A DNA stretch of 64,000 nt from G963675935 sp963675935 (GTDB lineage: Bacteria > Planctomycetota > Planctomycetia > Pirellulales > Thermoguttaceae): NCBI GenBank assembly GCA_963675935.2, contig OY780964.2, positions 1,488,001 through 1,552,000 of the forward strand, written 5' to 3'. Below the pieces are notes generated by a model. The model saw only the letters and a list, made by a program, of their open reading frames with translations, was not told the origin of the DNA and ran no database searches. The position numbers were made by a program, and so were the translations under genes. Of the stretch, positions 24,299-33,202 are shown one piece after another; within the stretch, counting starts at the first letter, position 1; each line of letters opens with the position of its first letter.

Positions 24299-26362
24299 CT
24301 ATTTCTTCTTCCCCCGCCCTCCCCGCCGCTGCTCCTTGTGATGTTTCCGTTGCTCGGTCCGCGTGGCGTGGTGAATTTCCGCATCCGACAACGGCTTGCC
24401 CAACTGACCGCGCATCTGCGTGATGCGGTCGCGCAACGCCGCGGCTCGCTCGAACTCCAAATCCTCGGCCGCCGCGAGCATGTCGGCCTCCAACTCGGCC
24501 AAGTATTCCTCGGTGATGTATTGCGACTCGTCGCGCCGACCCACCACGGCGTTCGACTGGGCGTGGGCCGTCAGTTCCGCCTCGATGCCCGCCCGAATGC
24601 TCTTGCGAATCGTCTCCGGCGTGATGCCGTGCTGTTCGTTATACTCCTTCTGCAACTTGCGACGTCGATCCGTCTCCTCGATCGCCCGCTGCATCGAGTC
24701 GGTCACGCGGTCGGCATACAGGATCACCTTCGCATTGACATTTCGGGCCGAACGGCCGATCGTCTGCATCAACGACGTTTCGCTCCGCAAAAAACCCTCC
24801 TTGTCGGCGTCTAAAATCGCCACCAACGAAACCTCGGGCAAGTCCAATCCTTCGCGCAGCAGATTGACGCCCACCAGCACGTCGAACAGACCCAGCCGCA
24901 AATCGCGGAGCAATTCCACCCGCTCGAAAGCGTCCAAATCGCTGTGCAGCCACTTGCAGCGAACGTCCTGCTTGCTGAAATAGGCCGCGAGGTCTTCGGC
25001 CAGCCGCTTCGTCAATGTGGTCACAAGCACCCGCTCGCCGGCAGCTGTCCGCTGGCGAATCTGCTCCAACAAATGCGGCACCTGCGAACGAGCCGGCGAC
25101 ACTTCGATCTCCGGGTCGAGCAAACCCGTCGGGCGAATGATCTGCTCGATGTACTCGCCGCCGGTCTTTTCCAACTCGAAAGGCCCCGGTGTGGCCGAAA
25201 CATAAACCACCTGCTTGATCCGCTGTTCCCACTCGTCGAATTGCAAGGGGCGATTGTCCAAAGCGCTCGGTAAACGAAATCCGTGCTCGACCAGCGTGAC
25301 CTTCCGGTTGTGGTCGCCGAAATACATCCCGCGCACCTGCGGCACCGAAACGTGCGACTCGTCGACGAACAGCAGATAATCGTCGGGAAAGTAGCTCATC
25401 AGCGTGTCGGGCGGCGAACCCGCCGGACGACCCGACAGCGGCCGGCTGTAGTTCTCGATACCCGGACAATAGCCCACCTGTTGCAACATCTCGATGTCGA
25501 ATCGCGTCCGGGCGCTAAGCCGGTGGGCCTCGATCAGCTTGCCTTGATCTTTGAACTGATCGAGCCGCTCCTTGAGCTCCCGGCGAATTTCCTCGGTGGC
25601 GCCGGCGATTCGCTCCTCGGGCAGCACAAAATGCCTCGACGGATAAATGAACATCCGATCCGTTCGTTCGAGCACTTCGCCACTCGTCGGATTGATCGTC
25701 GAAAGCTGCTCGACCTCGTCGCCCCAGAACTCGACGCGAAAGGCATTTTCTTCGGAGTTGGGCCAGATTTCAACGCAATCGCCCCGCACGCGAAACTTGC
25801 CCGCCTGAAACTCGAAATCGTTCCGCTCATATTGAATGCTGACCAGCCGCGACAATATCTCGTCGCGATCGACGGTTTGCCCGACCTCGAGACCGACCAT
25901 CATCGAGCGATAATCTTCCGGCGAACCCAGTCCGTAGATGCACGACACGCTGGCCACGACGATCACGTCGCGCCGACTCACCAGCGAGCTGGTGGCGGCC
26001 AGCCGCAGCCGCTCGATCTGTTGATTGATCGCGGCGTCTTTTTCAATGTAAATGTCGCGCTGCGGAATATACGCCTCGGGCTGGTAGTAGTCGTAATAGC
26101 TGACGAAATATCGAACGGCGTTGTGGGGGAAAAACTCCTTGAACTCGGAGTACAACTGGGCGGCCAGCGTCTTGTTGTGCGACATGACCAGCGTGGGCCG
26201 CTGGAGGTTTTGGATGACGTTGGCCATCGTGAAGGTTTTGCCCGAGCCGGTCACGCCCATCAACACCTGATGGGATTTTCCCTCGCGCAGCCCTTCGGTC
26301 AACGCGGCGATGGCCTGCGGCTGATCTCCGGCGGGTTCAAACGGGGCGACGAGTTGGAACAT
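24299..26362 (-). CDS. uvrB: Excinuclease ABC subunit B
   Basis: UvrB is the damage-verifying helicase-like subunit of nucleotide excision repair, working with UvrA and UvrC. The 687-residue protein has Walker A GVTGSGKTFTM at residues 36-46, the YDYYQPEAYIPQRDIYIEKD beta-hairpin that inserts between DNA strands, helicase motifs such as LLFVDESHV and the Q-x-x-G-R-x-x-R equivalent in QTIGRSARN, and the C-terminal UVR motif (LEADMLAAAEDLEFERAAAL) that contacts UvrC. The length is normal. It stands alone; the palindrome at 23994-24298 abuts its stop codon. I did not find a convincing LexA site upstream. Confidence 0.97.
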   Translation of the reverse strand: MFQLVAPFEPAGDQPQAIAALTEGLREGKSHQVLMGVTGSGKTFTMANVIQNLQRPTLVMSHNKTLAAQLYSEFKEFFPHNAVRYFVSYYDYYQPEAYIPQRDIYIEKDAAINQQIERLRLAATSSLVSRRDVIVVASVSCIYGLGSPEDYRSMMVGLEVGQTVDRDEILSRLVSIQYERNDFEFQAGKFRVRGDCVEIWPNSEENAFRVEFWGDEVEQLSTINPTSGEVLERTDRMFIYPSRHFVLPEERIAGATEEIRRELKERLDQFKDQGKLIEAHRLSARTRFDIEMLQQVGYCPGIENYSRPLSGRPAGSPPDTLMSYFPDDYLLFVDESHVSVPQVRGMYFGDHNRKVTLVEHGFRLPSALDNRPLQFDEWEQRIKQVVYVSATPGPFELEKTGGEYIEQIIRPTGLLDPEIEVSPARSQVPHLLEQIRQRTAAGERVLVTTLTKRLAEDLAAYFSKQDVRCKWLHSDLDAFERVELLRDLRLGLFDVLVGVNLLREGLDLPEVSLVAILDADKEGFLRSETSLMQTIGRSARNVNAKVILYADRVTDSMQRAIEETDRRRKLQKEYNEQHGITPETIRKSIRAGIEAELTAHAQSNAVVGRRDESQYITEEYLAELEADMLAAAEDLEFERAAALRDRITQMRGQLGKPLSDAEIHHATRTEQRKHHKEQRRGGRGKKK

Positions 26363-26490
26363 GGCTCTTTCGGCTTCGGTGGCAGGCTGGCAAACACTTC
26401 ATTGTATTCCGCCGCATGACGCAGTGCCAGGAGTGGGCGAACCACCTGAACGTGGGTGGATTATTGGCCATCAGGAAAGTATTCAATGTC

Positions 26491-26601
26491 GTTTATTGAC
26501 TGTCAGCTTGATAATATTGCAATAGCCGGGGGCCAACGGCCTGCGGAATGCGTTTTTCAGCACCAGATATACCGACATTTATTATCTGACAGGCAATAAA
26601 C
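26491..26601. repeat. GTTTATTGACTGTCAG inverted repeat enclosing a half AATAGCCGGGGGCC element
   Basis: GTTTATTGACTGTCAG (26491-26506) and CTGACAGGCAATAAAC (26586-26601) pair with one mismatch. Between them, from about 26519, is one half of the AATAGCCGGGGGCCAACGG family without its partner arm. The same two families are also combined at 2909-3032. Confidence 0.75.
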
Positions 26602-26641
26602 ATCCAAGGATGCGTTACTACTCTGAGGGGCAATAGGCGAG

Positions 26642-27005
26642 GCAACGCTGGCTTGTCCGAAGTGTGGCGGCGTGATGAAAGTCATTGCGTTTATCGAGCC
26701 GCGGGCACCAGAGCGGAGCGATGGTCGGCGGCCTCTGGCAACCTTCGACGCCGCGACCGCCGCCCAGAGATTTCCCCTCGCCCTTTGGGAGCGGGGTCGG
26801 GGGTGAGGCCGGCGACGATGCGGCGTTTGGCCGCTTCGATTTGTTGGACTGGTCCGATCCCGTCGATTTTTCGGCGAGAGATTTCTCGGTCAGTCCGACG
26901 GCGTCTTCCGACGAGCCGGGCGATTGGACGTATGTGGACATCGACACGTTCGAGTCCAACGTCGTCAAGCTCGAGGCGGACGACGAGTACAAACCGTCCT
27001 TCTGA
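26642..27005 (+). pseudogene. Decayed IS91/IS801-type transposase fragment
   Basis: Reading from 26642, the frame gives LACPKCGGVMKVIAFIEP, the zinc-ribbon and following strand typical of the C-terminal region of IS91/IS801-type transposases. The frame then runs into a repeat-like FPLALWERGRG stretch. Continuation with acidic sequence ending DWTYVDIDTFE ... DDEYKPSF is in a different frame (26685-27005). Both the N-terminal catalytic part and frame continuity are missing, so this is a remnant. The family call rests on the short ribbon motif only. Confidence 0.55.
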
Positions 27006-27141
27006 TTTTCGGTTCTAATTTTCGCCGATAGCGAGTTGGCCCGTGGACGGAGTGCGCTCACTGCGGGATTTGCCCTCAGTTTGCGACCGGCCGGGCCATT
27101 TGCATTCCTCTGAAACGCTTCCGCCGCCCACTCATCGACGG

Positions 27142-27459
27142 TCAAGGGGTCCGTAAGGGCGGTGCGGCCATGGCCACACCGCCCTTGTGGCCCCCTTGAT
27201 ACAGCTTTCCTCTAGGGTATACTGCAACGTGCAGGCCCAACCGCAACAACCACAGCCGCACTGAATAGTCGCTGGCGTTTCGCACGTCGAGGTTGCACCA
27301 GCGCCAGTGCATCGCCAGCACGTCCGCCACGCGCCGCAGTCGTGTGCCCGCGCGGAGCACCATCGCCAGACTGGCCGCCACGACGCCCAGCGGGAACTGG
27401 TGCCGGGCGATGGGAAGGTTCAAGTCATCAATCGCCGATTTGTGGCTGTTTTCGGACAA
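27142..27459 (-). pseudogene. Possible N-terminal fragment of a transposase
   Basis: This 105-codon frame reads ARHQFPLGVVAASLAMVLRA, then LRRVADVLAMHW, then YSVRLWLLRLGLHVA. The xSVRLWLLRLG pattern recalls the N-terminal part of transposase-like proteins common in planctomycetes, where a DDE catalytic region should follow. Here the similarity ends after about 90 codons. I treat it as a truncated copy. It could also be a small unrelated gene. The neighbouring stretches 27006-27141 and 27460-27618 show nothing recognisable. Confidence 0.4.
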
Positions 27460-27618
27460 TCGACGACGGGAGTCGCCTCCTACAGTGAAAAACTGATCGG
27501 CCCTGATCCGCCTTCCTCTCGCCTTGTCGCAGGCAGGCCGGCCGGGTTATACTATTTGGAGCGTTTACGCTGGAGCCGATCAAGTTCTACGGCCTCATAG
27601 GTTTGCCCCAAATGCCCC

Positions 27619-28947
27619 ATGACAATCTCTCCAATGGAATTCGTTTCTTCGCGTCTTTGCGTGAGATTTTTGTTCGGCGTTCCGTTTCTTCTTCTTTTCG
27701 CGTTGTTGATTCGCGGCGGCGTGTTGCTGACGCCCGGCGCGTTGAAAACCGATCCTGACAGCTACCGGCGATTGGCCGAAAACATCGTCGATCATGGGAC
27801 ATTCGGCCAAGACGATGCGTCCACGGCCTATCGTCCTCCGCTTTATCCGCTCGCGTTGGTTCCTTGCGTGGCAATGGGCCAATGGGAAAATTCGGCGATT
27901 GCCGCGTTGCACGCGCTGCTTGGCGTGGCGACCGTGGCGCTCGTGCTGTTGTTGGGTCGATGGTGGGGACTGAGCCGTGGTGGTTCAACGCTGGCCGCGC
28001 TATTGGTCGCTTGCGATCCGATCCTGTTGGCCCAATCCGCGCAAGTGATGACCGAGACGTTGGCGACGTTTCTTGCTGTGGCCGGATTGGTTGTTTTAAC
28101 GTGGTCCGACCGAAGGCCAACGATGTGGCGAACATTGATAGTCGGCGTCGTTTTGACGCTTGGTTCGCTTTGCCGTCCGACGATGCTGCTTTTTATGGCC
28201 GCCATTGCAGTTGTTTGGACGTGGAGAATCGTCGAATACAAATACAACGAGGAAAATAGCCGAGGGCCAACGGCCCGCGGAGGAGTTTGCAATAACCTCT
28301 GCCGGCTCTTTGCATTTGTCTTTGGCATATTGGTCGTTCTAAGTCCTTGGATCATTCGCAACCAAATTCAATTCGGCCGGCCGATCGTCGCCACGACGCA
28401 CGGCGGCTACACGCTGTTTTTGGCCAACAATCCGTCGTTCTATGAATGGCTCCGCTCGGGCGAGTGGGGCAGCGTGTGGTCGGCCGACGATGTCGAATTC
28501 AGCCGGCAGTGCAGCCGCTTTCCTCGCAATGAACTGGAAGCGAACGAACAGGCATACGCCGAAGCTCGAAAAACCATTGCCGCCGAGCCGGGCACGTTTT
28601 TCTACGCCTGCCTTGTGCGAATCGGCCGGTTCTGGTCGCCGCTGCCGCATCAACTGTCGGCCGACGAGACGCCGCTGCGCCGGGCAGAACGTTGGATGGT
28701 GGCGCTGTGGTACGTTTTGGAATTCGCGCTGGCCGCGATCGGCGTTTGGTCGGTGGTTCGTGCGAAGCCGCAAGCGGCCGGCTGGCTTTGGGGCTTGCTG
28801 CTGGTCGTCTGCACGATGGCGCCGCACGTGGTCTATTGGACCGATATGCGGATGCGAGCGCCGGTGATGCCGGTTGTGGCGTTGGCCGCGGCGGCAGGGG
28901 CAATCTATTGCCGCGAACCCCAGTGTCGCGGATCACGGCTGGAGTGA
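27619..28947 (+). CDS. GT39-like membrane glycosyltransferase with an in-frame palindrome insertion
   Basis: The 442-residue protein has about ten hydrophobic segments and the PMT/ArnT-like pattern of family 39 glycosyltransferases: an early acidic pair region (GALKTDPDSYRRLAENIVDHG), YRPPLYPLALVP after it, and LVACDPILLAQSAQVMTETL. Such enzymes transfer sugars from polyprenyl-phosphate donors to lipids or proteins on the outer side of the inner membrane. Residues about 212-222 (NSRGPTARGG) are encoded by half of a dispersed palindrome and sit in a loop before the helix FAFVFGILVVLSPWIIRN. The start is uncertain (27619 or 27634). Its last 43 bp overlap the convergent toxin gene. Confidence 0.82.
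   Translation: MTISPMEFVSSRLCVRFLFGVPFLLLFALLIRGGVLLTPGALKTDPDSYRRLAENIVDHGTFGQDDASTAYRPPLYPLALVPCVAMGQWENSAIAALHALLGVATVALVLLLGRWWGLSRGGSTLAALLVACDPILLAQSAQVMTETLATFLAVAGLVVLTWSDRRPTMWRTLIVGVVLTLGSLCRPTMLLFMAAIAVVWTWRIVEYKYNEENSRGPTARGGVCNNLCRLFAFVFGILVVLSPWIIRNQIQFGRPIVATTHGGYTLFLANNPSFYEWLRSGEWGSVWSADDVEFSRQCSRFPRNELEANEQAYAEARKTIAAEPGTFFYACLVRIGRFWSPLPHQLSADETPLRRAERWMVALWYVLEFALAAIGVWSVVRAKPQAAGWLWGLLLVVCTMAPHVVYWTDMRMRAPVMPVVALAAAAGAIYCREPQCRGSRLE
28253..28284. repeat. Half AATAGCCGGGGGCC element inside a coding sequence
   Basis: AAATAGCCGAGGGCCAACGG followed by CCCGCGG matches one arm of the dispersed family. It is read in frame as NSRGPTARG. Confidence 0.8.
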
Positions 28948-29198
28948 AATATGCCGAGTACAACCACGACGTTCTCCTCGACGACGAAGAATAGCCCGTA
29001 GGGGAATCGCCGAATCCATGCCCTGCGCATGGTCTTGCGGGCACGAGGATAGATTTCTGGGTTGCGTCGCACCTTTTGAAGCGACTCTTCAAAGCACAAC
29101 ATAAAATCCGCCCCCAAACCTTCTCGCTGGCGCTCATACCAGTTGTAGGCTTCGTTCAGATCGGCCTCGGCCTCGGAGCGAATGCGGTAGGGCAACAT
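28905..29198 (-). CDS. ParE/RelE-superfamily toxin
   Basis: This 97-residue basic protein has the RelE/ParE fold pattern: YRIRSEAEADLNEAYNWYE, then RQREGLGADFMLCFEESL, NPEIYPRARKTMRRAWIRRF, PYGLFFVVEENVVVVLGIFH and the terminal SSRDPRHWGSR. The last tract is typical of ParE-like toxins, which inhibit gyrase or cleave mRNA on ribosomes. Its ATG overlaps the antitoxin stop by one base, so the two are translationally coupled. The stop lies inside the 3' end of the glycosyltransferase gene on the other strand (43-bp overlap), so the two transcripts collide. Confidence 0.9.
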   Translation of the reverse strand: MLPYRIRSEAEADLNEAYNWYERQREGLGADFMLCFEESLQKVRRNPEIYPRARKTMRRAWIRRFPYGLFFVVEENVVVVLGIFHSSRDPRHWGSRQ

Positions 29199-29425
29199 TA
29201 TCGTTTTGGATGGAGGATGCGAGCCTTAACCTCTTCCCAAGAAGCCCCTTCCTCCGGCGATTTCTGATAGGCCGCGTAGCGGCGATCCAATTCCTCCTCT
29301 TGCGCCGGCGTCAGCGGCAACTCCGCTTGCTCGGCGGCGATGCTGTCCCAGATTTGCTCGACGACAATCAGCCGTTCCGCAACGCTCAATTGCGAAATGT
29401 CCAGCGGTAACGACGCAGAAATCAT
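29198..29425 (-). CDS. Antitoxin, addiction-module component family
   Basis: This 75-residue acidic protein starts ISASLPLDISQLSVAERLIV and continues VEQIWDSIAAEQAELPLTPA, then LDRRYAAYQKSPEEGASWEE. This is the pattern of the TIGR02574-type addiction-module antitoxins, which pair with ParE/RelE toxins. Promoter-proximal antitoxin followed by overlapping toxin is the normal order. GGAG precedes the ATG by about 9 bp. A good sigma-70 promoter is visible at 29499-29527. Neutralisation of the adjacent toxin is inferred from family and position. Confidence 0.9.
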   Translation of the reverse strand: MISASLPLDISQLSVAERLIVVEQIWDSIAAEQAELPLTPAQEEELDRRYAAYQKSPEEGASWEEVKARILHPKR

Positions 29426-29498
29426 GGGGGTTGCTCCTGGAAATGCGAAGCCTTCGGACGATGGACGGCCAGATGCTTATCGGCAGTTCAACACCACC

Positions 29499-29527
29499 AA
29501 TATCAGCGACTCCACCACCTGTGTCAA
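29499..29527 (-). promoter_or_regulatory. Predicted sigma-70 promoter of the toxin-antitoxin pair
   Basis: On the minus strand TTGACA (29527-29522) is followed after exactly 17 bp by GATATT (29504-29499). Transcription would start about 65 bp before the antitoxin ATG. Confidence 0.5.
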
Positions 29528-29861
29528 GCATTCATTCGGCATGGATGTACTTCGGATGCTGCGATGGCAACGAACGCGGAACGGCGGCGTTCGCCCCCCC
29601 AACATTCGCCATTTGACAAGCGGATTCCTTGCCGAAATGTCGCAACCTGTTGTGGGGTAATACGTTACAAAACACAATATCCCGCCCAACCAGCCTTGAT
29701 CTGACGGCCAAGTATCCCTATAATCCCGCCGCTCGATGTCGCGCCCCTTTTGCGCAACGACTTTTCCCGATTGAGGTTGCGGTTCGCCGACGGATCGTCG
29801 AACCGCGTGGTGAAGCAAGGATGCTGCTCTGCTGAAACAACTTGGCGAGCTATCGGCCCGC
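29528..29861. other. Intergenic region upstream of lptD, no gene recognised
   Basis: I see no coding signal or palindromic element of the dispersed families. The promoters of lptD and of the toxin-antitoxin pair should lie within 29426-29861. Confidence 0.5.
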
Positions 29862-32800
29862 TTGTGGCGCGCAATGCCACGGTTGCGCGTGCGTGGAGAG
29901 ACCGCGCGCCCTTGTTCCCACACACTTTTCATTTTGCATTTTGTCCTCCTTCTATCCCTCGCCTCTCCCGCCGCGGCCCAGGTCCAACTGCCGGAACTCA
30001 ACGCCGCCGAGCCGATCCGCGTTTCGGCCAAGGCGGGCAACCGCTGGCAGGCCGGCGAGTATGACGTTTGGATCCTTCGCGGCGACTGCACGATCCAGCA
30101 GGGCGGCGCCACGGCACGATGCGCCGAGGCCGTGCTGTGGATCGACCGCGCCGAGCCTACCGAGATGCAGCAGCACAAAGTCATCGCCTATTTGGAAGGC
30201 GACGTCGATTTGGCGTTTGACGCCCGGCCCGGCTCGCCGCAGTTGAAAGATCGAACGTGGTTCGGCCGGTTCTTCAGCAGCGCGAGTGTCGATGTTCGCA
30301 CCGAGATGGCGGCCGGCAAGCCCGACACGCTGCCGGCCGTCTACTGGCGCGGCATGGAGCGGCGCAGCCCGAACGACTCAGTTCATCCGGCTCAACTCAC
30401 GACTGCCGCGACGGGTCCGCAAACCCGAACGACGCCCCCGGCCACGCTGGCTCCCACGACGCCCACGCCGACGGGCACCGCCGCGCCGTCGGGCGGATCG
30501 ACCGATTTCCCCGCCACGCGGCCAAGCGCCCCCGCGCCCACAACCGCCGCGCCGAGGCCGGGCATCAGCAGTCCCGGCGTCATCGCCGCCGGCACGCGAC
30601 GGCTTCGCATTTTCCCGCGCAGCGACGTTCCGATGCAGTGCGACGGGTGGCACGAAACCACGCCGGGCAGCAACCAGTGGGTCGGAGTGATCAGCTCCGG
30701 CGTCACCGTGGTCGTCGACGGACTTGGCGACTACGGAACGATCGACCTTTCGACCGACCGGCTCGTGATTTGGATGACAGGCTCGCCATTCGAAATGAAC
30801 AGCGCCACGTTGCAGGACGAGCGAGTGCCGCTGGAATTCTACATGGAGGGCCACATCGAATTCCGCCAGGGCGAACGCATCATCAACGCCGACCGGATGT
30901 ACTACGACGTGTCGAACCGCGTCGGCACGGTGTTGAACGCCGACCTGCTCACTCCGGTGCGGACCTACGCCGGGCTGTTGCGTCTGCACGCCGACGTGAT
31001 TCAGCAAACTGCCCAGGACCGCTTCTTCGCCCAAAACGCCTTCCTCACGTCGAGCCGGATGGGCGACCCCGGCTATCGGCTCCAGGCCGGCGACATCTAC
31101 TTCCAAGACATTCAGCAGCCGATGATCGATCCGGCGACCGGCCAACAGGTGCTCGATCCCGAGACGGGCGCACCGGTCATGGACCATCAGCGATTGGCCA
31201 CATCGTCGAACAACTTCCTGTTCATCGGGCCGGCGCCGGTGTTCTACTGGCCGATGATGAGCACCGATCTGAACGATCCGACGTATTACATCCGCCGCGC
31301 GAAGCTGAAAAACGACCGGGTCTTCGGCACGCAGATATTGACCGAATGGAGCGGCTACGAGTTGCTGGGCATCCGCAACAAGCCCGAGGGCACGAATCTC
31401 GGCATCGATCTCGATTACTTGAGCAAGCGCGGCTTCGGCTATGGGGCGGCCTTCACCTACAACCGCGACGACGTATTTGGGTGGGGAAACCACGCCGCGG
31501 GCTTGATAAGCTACTGGGGCATCCAAGACAGCGGCCTCGACAACCTCGGCCAGGGCCGCCGTGCCCTCGAACCCGAAAAGTCGTACCGCTATCGCCTCTT
31601 CGGCCAGCACCGCCAAGAACTGCCTTATGATCTCCAATTAAGCGCCGAGCTAGGCTGGATCAGCGACCGTAACTTCCTCGAAGAATACTACAAGAGCGAG
31701 TGGGAGGAACTGAAGGACGAAAACACCGGCGTCGAGCTGAAACGCATCGTCGGCAACCACTCGTGGAGCCTCTCGGCCGATTACGGGCTGAACGATTTCT
31801 TCACGCACACCGACTCGATCCGCGGCGATTTATTCGGCGTCGGCAAGACGCTCGTCAACGACACGTTCACCTGGTTTCATCATTCGAGCCTCGAATACGC
31901 CAAATTCGACAAGCTCGACGCGCCGACGAACCCGAACGACCAGCCGTTCAGCTTTTTGCCGTGGGAAGAGTATTCGCGCGAAGGCGAGCGGGCCGCATCG
32001 AGGCACGAAATCGATTGGCCTTTCCAACTCGGCGCGGTCAAGGTGGTGCCTTATCTCATGGGCGAGGCCGCTCACTGGGGCCAAGACATCAATGGTGAAC
32101 CGCTCGACCGGCTCTGGGGCCAAGCAGGCATCCGCGCCAGCCTGCCGATGTGGAGCGTCGATCCCACGTTCGAGAGCGACCTGTGGAACGCCCATGGATT
32201 GGCGCATAAAATCGTCTTCGATGTGGAATTCATGGCGGCCGACGCCAACAAGGACATGACCGATTTGCCGCTGTACGATCCGCTGGACGACGATTCGATC
32301 GAGGCGTTCCGCCGGCATTTCGCCACGAACACGTTCGGCTGGCCATCGACGATTCCGCCCACCGTGGCGCATATTCCCACGCGATTCGAGGAACGCTATT
32401 ACGCCTTGCGGTCGGGCGTGCAAAATTGGACCACTTCGTCGAGCACCGAAATCGCCGACGACCTGATGGCCGTCCGGATCGGCGCCGATCAACGGTGGCA
32501 AACGAAACGCGGCCGGCCCGACAACATGCACATACTCGACTGGATCACCCTCGACACGAACATGACGTTCTACCCGGACGCCGACCGCGACAATTCCGGC
32601 GAGACGCTCGGGCTGTTGGACTACGATTTCCGCTGGCACGTGGGCGACCGGCTCACCCTGGTCAGCGACGGCCTGTTCGACGTTTTCAACGAAGGACAAA
32701 AGCTATGCACCGTCGGCGGCTATCTGAGCCGGCCGCCACGCGGCAGCTTGTACATGGGCTTCCGCGTCTTGGAAGGACCGATCAACAGCCGAATCCTCGC

Positions 32801-33068
32801 GCTGTCCTACACGTATTTGATGAGTCCGAAATGGACGTCGTCGTTCGGCACGTCGGTCGACTTCGGCAGCCAGCGCAGCTACTGGCAGAACTTCGGCATC
32901 ACGCGAATCGGCGAGTCGCTGTTGGTCCACTTCGGTTTCTCGGTCGATCCGTCGCGCGACAGCGTGGGCGTGGCCTTCTCCATCGAGCCGCGGTTCCTGC
33001 CGAAGGGTCGGTTGGGCAACGTCAACGGCGCGCAGATTCCGCCGGCGGGGGCGTTTGGTTTGGAGTAA
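29862..33068 (+). CDS. lptD: LPS-assembly protein LptD/OstA-like outer-membrane protein
   Basis: LptD inserts lipopolysaccharide into the outer leaflet of the outer membrane. The 1,068-residue protein has a signal peptide (HTLFILHFVLLLSLASPAAA), an N-terminal OstA-like part (ILRGDCTIQQGGATARCAEA), a Thr/Pro/Ala-rich linker at about 175-235, a second OstA-like stretch (EFRQGERIINADRMYYDVSN, QAGDIYFQD) and then a long C-terminal region dense in alternating aromatic/polar strands, the presumed barrel (YGAAFTYNRDDVFGWGNHAA, HIPTRFEERYYALRSGVQNW). It is longer than E. coli LptD (784) because of the linker and large loops. Frame start is a TTG at 29862; an ATG at 29874 is equally possible. It indicates an LPS-type outer membrane. 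Confidence 0.85.
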   Translation: MWRAMPRLRVRGETARPCSHTLFILHFVLLLSLASPAAAQVQLPELNAAEPIRVSAKAGNRWQAGEYDVWILRGDCTIQQGGATARCAEAVLWIDRAEPTEMQQHKVIAYLEGDVDLAFDARPGSPQLKDRTWFGRFFSSASVDVRTEMAAGKPDTLPAVYWRGMERRSPNDSVHPAQLTTAATGPQTRTTPPATLAPTTPTPTGTAAPSGGSTDFPATRPSAPAPTTAAPRPGISSPGVIAAGTRRLRIFPRSDVPMQCDGWHETTPGSNQWVGVISSGVTVVVDGLGDYGTIDLSTDRLVIWMTGSPFEMNSATLQDERVPLEFYMEGHIEFRQGERIINADRMYYDVSNRVGTVLNADLLTPVRTYAGLLRLHADVIQQTAQDRFFAQNAFLTSSRMGDPGYRLQAGDIYFQDIQQPMIDPATGQQVLDPETGAPVMDHQRLATSSNNFLFIGPAPVFYWPMMSTDLNDPTYYIRRAKLKNDRVFGTQILTEWSGYELLGIRNKPEGTNLGIDLDYLSKRGFGYGAAFTYNRDDVFGWGNHAAGLISYWGIQDSGLDNLGQGRRALEPEKSYRYRLFGQHRQELPYDLQLSAELGWISDRNFLEEYYKSEWEELKDENTGVELKRIVGNHSWSLSADYGLNDFFTHTDSIRGDLFGVGKTLVNDTFTWFHHSSLEYAKFDKLDAPTNPNDQPFSFLPWEEYSREGERAASRHEIDWPFQLGAVKVVPYLMGEAAHWGQDINGEPLDRLWGQAGIRASLPMWSVDPTFESDLWNAHGLAHKIVFDVEFMAADANKDMTDLPLYDPLDDDSIEAFRRHFATNTFGWPSTIPPTVAHIPTRFEERYYALRSGVQNWTTSSSTEIADDLMAVRIGADQRWQTKRGRPDNMHILDWITLDTNMTFYPDADRDNSGETLGLLDYDFRWHVGDRLTLVSDGLFDVFNEGQKLCTVGGYLSRPPRGSLYMGFRVLEGPINSRILALSYTYLMSPKWTSSFGTSVDFGSQRSYWQNFGITRIGESLLVHFGFSVDPSRDSVGVAFSIEPRFLPKGRLGNVNGAQIPPAGAFGLE

Positions 33069-33082
33069 GGACTTGTAACAGA

Positions 33083-33174
33083 ACAATTTGCGCAATGAAA
33101 CGCAGGACGGATTTCCGAATCCGTCCTGGTTTTCGGGACGGATTCGGAAATCCGTCCTACGACAATTTGGGCAA
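33083..33174. repeat. Palindrome of palindromes flanked by 13-bp near-direct repeats
   Basis: AGGACGGATTTCCGAATCC... (33104-33126) and its perfect complement (33136-33158) are 23-bp arms, and each arm has an inner GGACGGA / TCCGTCC dyad. ACAATTTGCGCAA at 33083-33095 and ACAATTTGGGCAA at 33162-33174 differ at one base and flank the element, which looks like a target duplication. Confidence 0.75.
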
Positions 33175-33202
33175 CTTAATTTGATACGACGCCTAACCTG
33201 CC

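Noticed and set aside
29477..30184. 235-codon minus-strand frame upstream of and overlapping lptD
   Set aside because: Overlaps the lptD signal peptide and N-terminus on the opposite strand and has no motif; also overlaps the toxin-antitoxin promoter.
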